In this document: positions 26,813 to 35,284 of the stretch, one piece after another
Position numbering within the stretch: the first letter of the stretch is position 1
How the letters are laid out: each line of letters begins with the position of its first letter
Assembly (NCBI GenBank): GCA_964650525.1
Contig: CAZYUA010000003.1
Coordinates: forward strand, 117,041-181,040
Reading direction: 5' to 3'
DNA length: 64,000 bases
DNA from: UBA1413 sp964650525
GTDB taxonomy: Bacteria; Bacteroidota; Bacteroidia; Bacteroidales; Prolixibacteraceae
Made by a program: the position numbers and the translations under genes
The notes under the pieces: generated by a model
What the model saw: the letters and a program-made list of their open reading frames with translations, nothing else
Told to the model about the DNA's origin: nothing
The model's database searches: none

Positions 26813-27993
26813 TCCGTATCGGGATATAAAAGATATTTCTTTCTGATTGCCTTATAGTTCTCCAATTCGGGCATCCATTCCTTCACCAGTTCTTCTTCCG
26901 ATTTTCCTTCGCGGAACCCTTTGATGATCCGGTCGTCGCCCGCGCGCAGGTTAAAACCTCGTTCGCTGAGCAGAAATTCCTTCTCATCAGTGAATTTCCG
27001 GTAGAAGTCAAGCACAAAACCAAGGGTGAAGGGGGGTACAGGCTCCAGGTCACGCAAGTCGATCCCATAGCATGTCTTGTCTTTATGAATCGGATTCTCT
27101 GAAACACCGGGAATGGTGCGTGGTACAAACCGGAAATCTCCCAGCAGGGAGTCGGTACCCCCGATGACCTGGAACGGAAAATCGGTACCGCGTCCTACAC
27201 TCAGCCGGGTAGCCTCAAAGAGGCACAGGGAAGGATAGAGGCGGATAGACTGGAAGTTGGGAAGGTTGGGAGAAGGCCTGACAGGAGGCTCATAGGAAGT
27301 AGCATGAGTATAGTTTTTTATTTTCACCACCTGTAAATCGCAGGGGCCAGGCGCGTTATGCCATTTTTCGCCGTTGATCATGGCAGCCATCTCCCCCAGG
27401 GTGCAGCCATGGACAACCGGTACAGGGAGCATACCGATAAATGAGCGGAATTCAGGCTTTAAGACCGGCCCGGCTACATAGTCGCCGTTCGGATTGGGCC
27501 TGTCCAGCACCATCAGGGGAACCCCCTGCTCGGCACAGGCTTCCAGTACCAGACAAAGCGTGGAGAGAAAGGTATAAAACCGGCATCCCACATCCTGGAT
27601 GTCGAAAACGACAATGTCGGTCTCTGCCAGTTGGGCTGCAGAAGGCTTGCGGGTTTCACCATACAGGGAGATGATCTCCACGCCCGTTTTGGGATCTTTA
27701 CCCTGGCTGATGACCTCCCCGTCGGCTGCTTCCCCCCTGAAGCCATGTTCGGGAGCAAAGACGGCAACCACCCGGATATTTTGTTCCATCAGGTAATCCA
27801 GAAGGTGTTTATCCCCGGCCATCGCCGTGTGGTTAACCACCAACCCTACCCGCTTTCCTTTCAGAACAGGCAAATATTCCTCTCCCTGATCGGCAGCCGG
27901 AATCACCTCCTCCGGCACAACAGGCCCCGACTGGCATTGAATTCCCAAAATCATTACCACAAATAAAACAGAGAGCATCCATTTCCGTTTCAT
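26809..27993 (-). CDS. namZ: NamZ-like exo-beta-N-acetylmuramidase (DUF1343), lipoprotein
   Basis: A 394-residue protein of the former DUF1343 family. Bacillus subtilis and Tannerella members were shown to release MurNAc from the non-reducing ends of peptidoglycan fragments. A lipobox GIQC gives Cys20. Family motifs are GKRVGLVVNHTAM, FAPEHGFRGEAADGE, VFDIQDVGCRFYTF, VLDRPNPNG and RPSPNLPNFQSI. It lies head-to-head with a GH3-serine hydrolase gene and is coupled to a sodium symporter, which matches the logic of the B. subtilis NagZ-AmiE-NamZ set. The enzyme name is by family; activity is not shown. Confidence 0.88.
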   Translation of the reverse strand: MKRKWMLSVLFVVMILGIQCQSGPVVPEEVIPAADQGEEYLPVLKGKRVGLVVNHTAMAGDKHLLDYLMEQNIRVVAVFAPEHGFRGEAADGEVISQGKDPKTGVEIISLYGETRKPSAAQLAETDIVVFDIQDVGCRFYTFLSTLCLVLEACAEQGVPLMVLDRPNPNGDYVAGPVLKPEFRSFIGMLPVPVVHGCTLGEMAAMINGEKWHNAPGPCDLQVVKIKNYTHATSYEPPVRPSPNLPNFQSIRLYPSLCLFEATRLSVGRGTDFPFQVIGGTDSLLGDFRFVPRTIPGVSENPIHKDKTCYGIDLRDLEPVPPFTLGFVLDFYRKFTDEKEFLLSERGFNLRAGDDRIIKGFREGKSEEELVKEWMPELENYKAIRKKYLLYPDTE

Positions 27994-28076
27994 AATTAGG
28001 TAGTTTTACCACTATTAATTTTTACGAAGATACCATTTTAGAACATTCTTTCTATTTTTAAAGCCTGTTTGGATTG

Positions 28077-31034
28077 ATGCATACGATGACCCGACCGCGC
28101 GCCCTTTTCCTGATCCTGATGCTGACCCTGTTCTTAGCCGGTTTTCCCGTGACCTCCGGCAGGATTGGCTATTGGAACAACGGGTGGGTGGAGACCCGTA
28201 TGAAGAGCATGACCCTTCAGGAAAAAATCGGCCAGTTGTTCCTGGTAGATTGTTACCCGATGCAGGGAGAGGCTCACCTGGAAACCATGAAACGACTGGT
28301 AAACCGTTATAAACCGGGCGGTATCGTGGTCATGAACGGCACACCCTGCCTGACGGCCCGGTTTCTGGATTCACTCCGCCACCAATCTGCCATTCCCCTT
28401 TTTACTGCCATCGATGCGGAATCAGGATTGGGAACACGGATCGACAGCATGGAACTTTTTCCCAATGCCCAGAGTCTGGGAGCCATCCAGGACCATGAAC
28501 TGATCCGCCTGCTGGGAAGAGTAACCGGCCGGCAGATGAAAAGTCTCGGCTTTAACATGAACCTTGCACCCGTGGCCGATATCAACACCTATGCCGGGAA
28601 TCCGGTAATCGGCTATCGTTCCTTCGGTGACAACCGGGAAAACGTCTCCCAAAAAGCAAAGTATTATGCCCGGGGACTCGGCGATGAGCAGGTGGCCGCT
28701 GTAGCTAAACATTTCCCCGGACACGGGGATACCGATACCGACTCCCATCTCACCCTGCCGGTGGTACGCCACTCAGCCGCAAAACTCGATACCCTGGGAT
28801 TCTTCCCTTTCCGCATTCTTGCAGAAGAGGGAATCGATGGGATCATGACCGGCCACCTGGCTGTGCCCGCCATCGATCCTACCGGAAAACCGGCCTCCCT
28901 CTCCAGACCCCTCACCTCCGGCATTTTGCGCAATCAGATGAACTACAACGGATTGATCATGACCGATGCTCTTAACATGAGCGGAGTGGGACTCCCTGCA
29001 GGTTTGGCTGAAGTGCAGGCTTTACAAGCAGGCAACGACATGGTGATGTTTTCCAAAGACCTGCCCAAAGCTGTTTCCGCCATCGAAAAAGCAGTGGCTG
29101 ACGGTACCCTTACCGTGAACGACATCAACGAAAAATGCAGACGGGTATTAAGCCTGAAACAGAAGCTGGGCCTGGATGTCACGGTTGCAGACAGCGTTTT
29201 TACTAATCGCCCCATGGTTTCAGCCGACTCGGTGGAATGGATGAACCGGCAGCTGACAGAGGCATCCCTGACTCTTCTCCGAAACCGCGATGCCATCCCC
29301 GTTACCCACCTGGAAACAGCCAGGATTGCCACCCTGGCAAACGGGGAAACCAGCCTGCAGCCCTTCCAGGAGATGATATCCCTCTATACCGATGCCGACC
29401 ATTACTGGATCGATAAGGATGCTTCCCCCGTCGAGGTGGAGAAGATCATCGGAAAACTCAAAGACTACACCCTGGTCATCATGGGCATTCATGGAATCAG
29501 CAGCTTCCCTTACAGGAAGTTCAGAACCGGTATTGCCCAGACCGATGTACTGTCAGCTCTGTTGCGCCAAACCAAAGTGGTCACTCTCTTTTTCGGAAAT
29601 GCCTATGCCCTCTGTCATTTCCCGGGAATCGAAAATTCTGATGCGCTGGTGGTAACCTACCAGAATACCCGGCTAACCCAGGAGCTGTCTGCCCAGTTGG
29701 TGTTCGGCGCCGTCGGTGCCACAGGGAGACTGCCCGTAACTCCCGATTCCCGGTTCCCAACCGGAAGCGGAACCGGATTGGCTTCTGTACAAAGACTCAA
29801 ATATACTGTCCCCGAAGAAGTTGGGATCCTCTCGTCCGTCCTGGAATTCAAATTTGACTCCATCATCCGTGAAGGACTTAAGGCAGGAGCTTACCCGGGA
29901 TGCCAGGTCCTTGCAGCCAAACAGGGAAAGGTGATCTTTCATCGCTGTTACGGTTATCTTTCGTACGACAAAAAAGAACCGGTCACGTTCGATGCCCTCT
30001 ACGACCTGGCATCCGTAACCAAAGTAAGCGGACCGCTTCCCGCCATTATGAAACTGACAGGAGAAGGAGACCTGGTATTAAACAGGAAAATGAGCCATTA
30101 CTGGCCCCTATTCAGAAATTCAGACAAGGAAAACATTCTTGTAAAAGAGATCCTGACGCATCAGAGCCGGCTGCCGGCGGTGATCCCTTTCTGGACCTCA
30201 CGGCTGGCCCGTGATCCTGAACTCCGGGAAAAAGTATTCAAAGAGCATCCCCTGACCAGCGATTACATCCGGGTTTCCTCCCGGTTGTATATGGACCGGA
30301 AGTATATCGACACCATGTACCTTGAAATGAAAAATATTCCGCTGCTTAAGTCACAGCGGTATGTATACACCTGCATGGGATTCCTGCTTTGGCCACCCGT
30401 TATTGAAAAGATCACCGGGCAATCGTACGAAACCTACCTGAAAAGCAACTTTTATAAGCCCCTGGGTGCAACGACACTTACCTACAATCCTTACAAACAC
30501 TTTCCTCTCTGGAGGATAGCACCAACCGAAGCCGACGACTACTTCAGGATGGAGACTCTCCGGGGATTTGTCCATGACGAGGGTGCCGCCATGCTGGGAG
30601 GAATCTCCGGAAATGCCGGTCTCTTCGGCTCAGCCAACGACCTGGCCAAACTGTTCCAGATGTACCTGTGGAAAGGATCGTACGGGGGCGAACGTTTTAT
30701 ACCCGAAACAACCATTGAACAGTTTACCCGTGTCCAGTTCCCTGAAAACGATAACCGACGGGGTCTCGGATTTGATAAACCCTCGCTCGACAATAATAAC
30801 CGTACGGAAGACGAAATATACCCCTGCAAAAGCGCTACCCCGGAGAGTTTTGGCCATACCGGGTATACCGGCACCTTTGTGTGGGCTGATCCCACTCATG
30901 AACTTTTGTTTGTTTTTCTATGCAACCGGGTAAACCCCACCAGAAACAATCCTATCCTGTACGACCTGAGAATCAGAAATTCCATGCTGCAGTCTCTTTA
31001 TGAGCTCTCCCCGCCGGTACCCGGCAATCATTAA
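28077..31034 (+). CDS. Fused GH3 beta-N-acetylglucosaminidase (NagZ-like) and beta-lactamase-fold hydrolase
   Basis: A 985-residue secreted two-part enzyme. After a signal peptide, a GH3 domain fills about residues 40-380: FPGHGDTDTDSH holds the Asp222-His224 pair of NagZ enzymes, and MTDALNMSG holds the nucleophile Asp297. A linking GH3 C-domain-like part spans about 390-570. A serine beta-lactamase-fold domain (about 595-980) follows, with Ser646 and Lys649 in DLASVTK, and a late HTGYTG box. In Bacillus the same two activities are separate genes (nagZ and amiE) beside namZ. The start is an ATG at 28077; ATG 28086 is also possible. Confidence 0.9.
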   Translation: MHTMTRPRALFLILMLTLFLAGFPVTSGRIGYWNNGWVETRMKSMTLQEKIGQLFLVDCYPMQGEAHLETMKRLVNRYKPGGIVVMNGTPCLTARFLDSLRHQSAIPLFTAIDAESGLGTRIDSMELFPNAQSLGAIQDHELIRLLGRVTGRQMKSLGFNMNLAPVADINTYAGNPVIGYRSFGDNRENVSQKAKYYARGLGDEQVAAVAKHFPGHGDTDTDSHLTLPVVRHSAAKLDTLGFFPFRILAEEGIDGIMTGHLAVPAIDPTGKPASLSRPLTSGILRNQMNYNGLIMTDALNMSGVGLPAGLAEVQALQAGNDMVMFSKDLPKAVSAIEKAVADGTLTVNDINEKCRRVLSLKQKLGLDVTVADSVFTNRPMVSADSVEWMNRQLTEASLTLLRNRDAIPVTHLETARIATLANGETSLQPFQEMISLYTDADHYWIDKDASPVEVEKIIGKLKDYTLVIMGIHGISSFPYRKFRTGIAQTDVLSALLRQTKVVTLFFGNAYALCHFPGIENSDALVVTYQNTRLTQELSAQLVFGAVGATGRLPVTPDSRFPTGSGTGLASVQRLKYTVPEEVGILSSVLEFKFDSIIREGLKAGAYPGCQVLAAKQGKVIFHRCYGYLSYDKKEPVTFDALYDLASVTKVSGPLPAIMKLTGEGDLVLNRKMSHYWPLFRNSDKENILVKEILTHQSRLPAVIPFWTSRLARDPELREKVFKEHPLTSDYIRVSSRLYMDRKYIDTMYLEMKNIPLLKSQRYVYTCMGFLLWPPVIEKITGQSYETYLKSNFYKPLGATTLTYNPYKHFPLWRIAPTEADDYFRMETLRGFVHDEGAAMLGGISGNAGLFGSANDLAKLFQMYLWKGSYGGERFIPETTIEQFTRVQFPENDNRRGLGFDKPSLDNNNRTEDEIYPCKSATPESFGHTGYTGTFVWADPTHELLFVFLCNRVNPTRNNPILYDLRIRNSMLQSLYELSPPVPGNH

Positions 31035-31072
31035 AAGTTGTTAAATGATGGGGATGAATCGCAGTTATGACT

Positions 31073-31103
31073 TTTGTATTACTGAAAATTAACCTTATCT
31101 TTA
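31073..31103 (+). promoter_or_regulatory. Promoter of the 84-residue HTH protein gene
   Basis: TTTG at 31073-31076 and TATCTTTA at 31096-31103, 19 bases apart, fit the Bacteroidota promoter with one mismatch in the -7 box. Confidence 0.65.
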
Positions 31104-31143
31104 TGTATCTGATAAAACAATTCACCCTTTAAATAGCAAGAAA

Positions 31144-31398
31144 ATGGAACGGAAAATAACCTTTAATGAGTTGCGAAAAATCAAGGACAGTTTACCTGAC
31201 GGGTCCATCAGACAACTGGCCAGGGAGTTTGATGTTACAGAAGAAACCGTCAGGAACTATTTCGGAGGCGCCAATTACGACCACGGAACATCAGTGGGCA
31301 TTCATATAGAACCCGGACCCAATGGAGGGATCGTCCTGATCGATGATGCCTCCATCCTTGAACGCGCACAGGAAATGATTACGGCACAACTTGCCTGA
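31144..31398 (+). CDS. Small putative helix-turn-helix DNA-binding protein
   Basis: An 84-residue protein seen across Bacteroidales as a short 'DNA-binding protein'. Residues 5-40 form a likely helix-turn-helix (NELRKIKDSLPDGSIRQLAREF, then VTEETVRNYFGG), and the rest contains a conserved GIHIEPGPNGGIVLIDD turn-rich part. Target genes are unknown. A good promoter of its own precedes it, and the DUF1080 lipoprotein gene follows after 32 bases and may be co-transcribed. Confidence 0.75.
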   Translation: MERKITFNELRKIKDSLPDGSIRQLAREFDVTEETVRNYFGGANYDHGTSVGIHIEPGPNGGIVLIDDASILERAQEMITAQLA

Positions 31399-31430
31399 AA
31401 AAGCCGGCACCCGGCAGGTAGAATCCTACT

Positions 31431-32237
31431 ATGAAAAAGACATTGTCCATCCTGATGCTACCCATAGTTTCCGTATTCCTCTTTTCCTGCCAGCGGTCAG
31501 AGCCCTGGGAGCCTTTGTTTAATGGTAAAGACCTCAGTAACTGGGAGACCTTCGTCGGGACCTCACTGCAGGGGTTCGACAGCCTGGCAGCAATGGCTAC
31601 GCCAGATAAGGTTTTTTCGGTGGTTCAAACGGAGGAGGGCACGCTGATCCGGATTTCAGGAGAAGTGAATGGCAGCCTGGCTACGCGGAAGTCTTACGGC
31701 AACTACCATCTCCGGCTGGAGTACCGGTGGGGAGATCAGGTATACACCAGCAGGAACAGCGGTTTGCTGTATCACAGCACAGGCAGTTTCGGCGCAGCAT
31801 ACGGCACCTGGATGACCAACATCGAATGCCAGCTGATGCACGGGAACCTCGGCGACACCTACCTGATGAACCATACGGTTTGCCAAACGGAGGCGGTGAA
31901 AAACGATTCTGCCGGGTTTTTTGTCTTTACCCCGGGGGCACCTCTTCTACCCTTTGGGGAAACCACCAACGGACGCTCGGTTAAAAAGCTGACGGACGCT
32001 GAAAATCCTGCCGGTGAGTGGAATACAGTTGAACTCTACACTTTCGGTCAGACGGCAGTACATGTGGTAAACGGCATTACCGTTATGGTTAATCAGCTTA
32101 CCGGGCTGCTGGACGGAGAAACCATCACCCCCCTGGCTTCCGGAAAAATCCAGGTCCAGTCGGAGGGCGGGGAACTCTTTATACGGAGGTTCGATATCCG
32201 GCCTATCTACCGGCTGCCGGACGGGATCGTACCCTGA
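31431..32237 (+). CDS. DUF1080 (3-keto-disaccharide hydrolase-like) lipoprotein
   Basis: A 268-residue lipoprotein: the signal ends LFSC (Cys20). The remainder is one DUF1080 jelly-roll domain, with the family openings WEPLFNGKDLSNWE, a middle YHLRLEYRWGD and RNSGLLYH, then WNTVELYTFGQTAVHVVNG. DUF1080 members include 3-keto-glycoside hydrolases in sugar breakdown, but many are uncharacterised, and no dehydrogenase partner lies nearby. The start is the only ATG before the signal. Confidence 0.88.
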   Translation: MKKTLSILMLPIVSVFLFSCQRSEPWEPLFNGKDLSNWETFVGTSLQGFDSLAAMATPDKVFSVVQTEEGTLIRISGEVNGSLATRKSYGNYHLRLEYRWGDQVYTSRNSGLLYHSTGSFGAAYGTWMTNIECQLMHGNLGDTYLMNHTVCQTEAVKNDSAGFFVFTPGAPLLPFGETTNGRSVKKLTDAENPAGEWNTVELYTFGQTAVHVVNGITVMVNQLTGLLDGETITPLASGKIQVQSEGGELFIRRFDIRPIYRLPDGIVP

Positions 32238-32321
32238 TTATCATTCGTTTCAGACAGAACTCGCATCATACCCGTTTCTTACGGCACATCCGCAACCAGG
32301 GGAAACCTCCCCGTAATTCCT

Positions 32322-32352
32322 TTTGAGGGATTGCAAAAATATTCTACTTTTG
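32322..32352 (+). promoter_or_regulatory. Promoter of tRNA-Ser (TTTG-N19-TACTTTTG)
   Basis: TTTG at 32322-32325 and TACTTTTG at 32345-32352 with exactly 19 bases between them, 10 bases before the tRNA. Confidence 0.85.
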
Positions 32353-32362
32353 TTGCGCTTCG

Positions 32363-32450
32363 GGAGAGATGGCAGAGTGGTCGATTGCGGCGGTCTTGAA
32401 AACCGTTGTCCCGTGAACCGGGACCGGGGGTTCGAATCCCTCTCTCTCCG
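32363..32450 (+). tRNA. tRNA-Ser (anticodon TGA)
   Basis: An 88-base tRNA with the long variable arm expected for serine (GTCCCGTGAACCGGGAC). The acceptor arms GGAGAGA and TCTCTCC pair fully, and the anticodon loop CTTGAAA gives TGA. The discriminator is G, and CCA is not encoded. A truncated SDR gene begins to be readable about 30 bases beyond its 3' end. Confidence 0.95.
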
Positions 32451-32479
32451 CCCATCATTCTGTTTGTCAAATCGTTTAA

Positions 32480-32828
32480 GGTTGCTCTCGAACATCATCC
32501 TGAACACTCCGGGGTTCAGGTCTGCAAAATTTCCGCGCATGGAAACCCCCACATTGCAAACCAGGATATCAATTTTTCCAAAGTGCTTAATGGTCTCATC
32601 AATCAGGTGCCGGCCTCCTTCCGAAGTGGAAACATCGCAACAAACAGACAGAAGATTTTCCTGAAGGTTCCGGATCTCTTTATCTGCAGCCTCCAGTCTT
32701 TCGGGGTTTCTCCCGTTGAGCACCACCGAGGCTCCCCGGCGGGCCAGTTCCAGGGCAACAGCCTTCCCGATACCCCGGCTGGATCCTGTGACCACGGCTA
32801 CCTTGCCATTGAATACCTGTTTGTTCAC
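32480..32828 (-). pseudogene. Short-chain dehydrogenase/reductase, truncated at the tRNA-Ser side
   Basis: The N-terminal 116 residues are a normal classical SDR: the TGSSRGIGKAVALELARRG dinucleotide loop, CDVS, and ILVCNVGVSMRGNFADL, ending FESNL. Homology then stops near base 32480. The frame stays open to 32250, but that part is only the reverse of tRNA-Ser and its promoter. The catalytic serine and YxxxK, and the substrate domain, are missing, so the enzyme cannot work as an SDR. It overlaps the CPBP gene by 4 bases (ATGA), so it was once the third gene of an epimerase-CPBP-SDR operon. Confidence 0.82.
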
Positions 32829-33571
32829 TTTTTCCGGAAATGCATGTCAGGGTGGAATTTCAGGGAAGCGAAGCTGTTGGTCCAGGCCATAGCCAGATGG
32901 ACAAAAAAGGCGATCCATATAGACCCTGAAGCCAAAGTAAAAAGACACAAAACCATACCGAGCACGATGGCGCCAACGGCCTCGTTCAATCCTTTGGGAA
33001 TGTGAGTAGCGGAATACAGCGCCGTATTGACAGCGATGGCGGGCCAGACACCCATTTGTTCAGCCAGGGGGAAGAGCAGGAGGCCTCTGAAGAGAAATTC
33101 ATAGCCCAGCAAGTATAAAGCCCACGTTGCTCCATTGACCAGTACAGTGATCCTGGTCCACTCCCGGGCCCGGATCTGCGGGTAATTTTCCAGATTGGAC
33201 GGTTTAGAGGCACTGAAATACGAAAGCAGCACGACCACCCCGGCAAGAAGAAGGCTCCATGTCAGGATAAATAAGCCTGTCCCGGGTTTGATGGTCAGTC
33301 CATAATCAGCCAGAGAAAAACCCTTCAGCCAGCAAAGGCAAACCATGCCCGGAACGACTCCCAGCATCAGAAAACCGAAAATCCTGTTGAAAGCAATGTG
33401 ATTGACCGATGCCTGGTCGTGCCCGTATTTTCTGTAGAAAAAATCCCTGACCCTGTCTGATTTGGAGGTAAACCAATAGAGGATGAAAAAGAGGGTCAGC
33501 AGGAAAAGAGGTAAAACGGTGTTGAGGTCTTTTGCCTGCCACGTAAGGCCGGCAATCTGAAACAAATCCAT
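32825..33571 (-). CDS. CPBP family intramembrane metalloprotease (CAAX-like)
   Basis: A 248-residue membrane protein with about seven to eight spans. The CPBP motifs are present but reduced: GYEFLFRG keeps E-x3-R yet has Tyr where the first Glu of EExxxR is usual; YSATHIPKG supplies the second-motif His and FFVHLAMAWTN the third His and Asn. Members cut or modify proteins within membranes and are linked to bacteriocin immunity or prenyl-protein processing elsewhere; no target can be named here. It starts 4 bases after the epimerase stop and overlaps the SDR fragment. Confidence 0.85.
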   Translation of the reverse strand: MDLFQIAGLTWQAKDLNTVLPLFLLTLFFILYWFTSKSDRVRDFFYRKYGHDQASVNHIAFNRIFGFLMLGVVPGMVCLCWLKGFSLADYGLTIKPGTGLFILTWSLLLAGVVVLLSYFSASKPSNLENYPQIRAREWTRITVLVNGATWALYLLGYEFLFRGLLLFPLAEQMGVWPAIAVNTALYSATHIPKGLNEAVGAIVLGMVLCLFTLASGSIWIAFFVHLAMAWTNSFASLKFHPDMHFRKK

Positions 33572-33574
33572 AGT

Positions 33575-34558
33575 TTATTGTTTTTTCAGGTATCCGTAAT
33601 CGACAAACCACTGGTAGCAGTCCCTGATGGCCTCCTCCACGCTGGTTTGGGGCATAGCCAGTTCCCGTACGGCGGTCTCTCCCGAAACGAACTGTTTCTC
33701 GCAGGACACCCTGGCCATGGGGTAGCTGAGCAGGGGAGGATGGTTGGAAAGTCTTCCGTACAGGGAGCCCAGGAGACCCCCGGCTTTCACCATCCAGTCG
33801 GGCAGGCAACCCTTCGGGGGAGCCTGGTGTACTACGCGTGCTGCCAGGGTAAAAAACTCCCTGTACGTAAGGTTCTCGTTGGCGGCGATGTAATAGTGCC
33901 CCACTGATCCCATGACCAGGCTGTTGGCAATGGCCTCAGCGACATCGCGCACATGGATGAAGTTCCGTCCTCCCCGGGAGCAAAACTTCATTTTCCCCCG
34001 GGCGGCAGCCAGAACCATTTTCCCCGAACCGGGCTGGGAATCCCAGGGACCAATCATGAACGACGGCAATACAGCCAATGCCGGCAGCCCCCTGCTTTTT
34101 GCCGCTTCCAGGACCAACATCAGCGCTTCGTATTTCGAATCGTTATAGTCAAGCCCGAACCGGGCTCCGGGGTACGCGTATTTCCCCGCCACAGGCTCGC
34201 TGGTGTTGACAGAACTTCCTGACCCGACATAGACCATGCGGGGAATGTGCAAGGAGAGAACCACTTCGATCATGTGGCGGGTACCCTCTATGTTGATATT
34301 CCTTACCCGCTCCGACCGGGCAGGCCAGATGCCGGTGGAGGCAGCCGCATGGACAACAGCCTGGCAGCCTCGCATCGCATCCCGGTACGTTTCAGGCTTC
34401 AAGATGTCTCCGTAATGTTTTGTAATTGCCAGGCCTTCCAGGGAAATGGAGCGTGAAGCAGGAAAGATGAGCACCTCCACCTCGTGTCCGCGTTTCAGCA
34501 GAACCCTTACCAGGTTACTGCCCAGCATACCGTCAGCCCCTGTAACAAATACACGCAT
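33575..34558 (-). CDS. NAD-dependent epimerase/dehydratase family protein
   Basis: An extended SDR of about 327 residues. The ATG at 34558 puts the Rossmann motif TGADGMLGSN at residues 6-15, better than the upstream ATG at 34573. The active-site motif is YNDSK, with an upstream GSGSSVN serine. The sequence resembles the dihydroflavonol-reductase or 3-beta-hydroxysteroid-dehydrogenase-like group (IEGTRHMIEV, NFIHVRDVAEAI) rather than sugar epimerases. Substrate unknown. It heads the operon epimerase-CPBP-SDR; a loose -7 match (TATTTTTA) lies just upstream in the 34.6 kb region. Confidence 0.88.
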   Translation of the reverse strand: MRVFVTGADGMLGSNLVRVLLKRGHEVEVLIFPASRSISLEGLAITKHYGDILKPETYRDAMRGCQAVVHAAASTGIWPARSERVRNINIEGTRHMIEVVLSLHIPRMVYVGSGSSVNTSEPVAGKYAYPGARFGLDYNDSKYEALMLVLEAAKSRGLPALAVLPSFMIGPWDSQPGSGKMVLAAARGKMKFCSRGGRNFIHVRDVAEAIANSLVMGSVGHYYIAANENLTYREFFTLAARVVHQAPPKGCLPDWMVKAGGLLGSLYGRLSNHPPLLSYPMARVSCEKQFVSGETAVRELAMPQTSVEEAIRDCYQWFVDYGYLKKQ

Positions 34559-34828
34559 AGGATTAAAAACCACAACCCTTCAAATCCCCGGTTGTGGCAC
34601 GGTAGTAAAAATACATATTTTTTCGTTCCTAATAACAAAAGAGAGTCTCGCCGGGAGGCTCCCCAACACGGCAATTGCGGAACTGCTTACCAAACCGACC
34701 CTGCCACATCCCGGGCAGAAATCCAACATGCTACTGACTGGCGTTTTTACGCTGCTTATTCCAACTGATCCATAATTTTGCTAAGTGGAGATTGCAAAAC
34801 AAAACCCTATCTTTTGAATCTGGCGGGG

Positions 34829-34859
34829 TGTTGTCATTGAATGAATAAATCGTATATTT
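34829..34859 (+). promoter_or_regulatory. Promoter of tRNA-Trp (GTTG-N19-TATATTTG)
   Basis: TATATTTG at 34852-34859 is an exact -7 box, with GTTG at 34829-34832 at the 19-base spacing. The rest of 34559-34828 shows no gene. Confidence 0.75.
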
Positions 34860-34876
34860 GCAGCCATAATTGCCAC

Positions 34877-34949
34877 ACGGGTGTAGCTCAGTTGGTAGAG
34901 CATCGGTCTCCAAAACCGAGTGTCGGGCGTTCGAGTCGCTCCTCCCGTG
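34877..34949 (+). tRNA. tRNA-Trp (anticodon CCA)
   Basis: A 73-base tRNA. The anticodon loop CTCCAAA between TCGGT and ACCGA gives CCA. The acceptor ACGGGTG pairs with CTCCCGT except for one T-T at position 6, a mismatch I also recall from Bacteroides tRNA-Trp. The discriminator is G, and the 3' CCA is not encoded. Confidence 0.94.
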
Positions 34950-35284
34950 CCTGAAAACAGGGCTGTTTTAAAAGTCAGTACAACAAACCGGACTGCCAGC
35001 TCCTGGGTATTGCCGGACGCAGGTTCCGCTAACCGCAGGAATCCCGGAAAGAAGGCTTTTATAACACCCCTTTTTTTATTCCGGGTATACAAGCAGAATT
35101 GATCATACCTAGTTCTCCCGGCCTTTTTATCCCCGCGCTGGCGGGCAGGTTTGGCTGGAATCAGAGCAGTGCGGCGACGGGTTCCTTCTGTTCAGGCCTG
35201 TTGCAGTGTCAGGCGCATCTTCGCGGTAGGGTACACCTCCATTTCCACGGCCATGACGGGGCAGAAAATCGATTTCGCCCGGGG
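34950..35284. other. Non-coding stretch between tRNA-Trp and the ABC exporter
   Basis: I see no convincing gene. Near the tRNA end, AAAACAG and CTGTTTT (34954-34971) can form a small hairpin that may end the tRNA transcript. Open frames here are antisense to the tRNA or random. Confidence 0.5.

Noticed and set aside
32250..32480. Continuation of the SDR reading frame past the break (RRERDSNPRSRF ...)
   Set aside because: It is the antisense of tRNA-Ser and its promoter; it is not protein coding.
34781..35092. A 103-codon minus-strand reading frame across tRNA-Trp
   Set aside because: It is the reverse strand of tRNA-Trp (GGATRTPDTRFWRPM is a known artefact of such frames) and matches no protein family.
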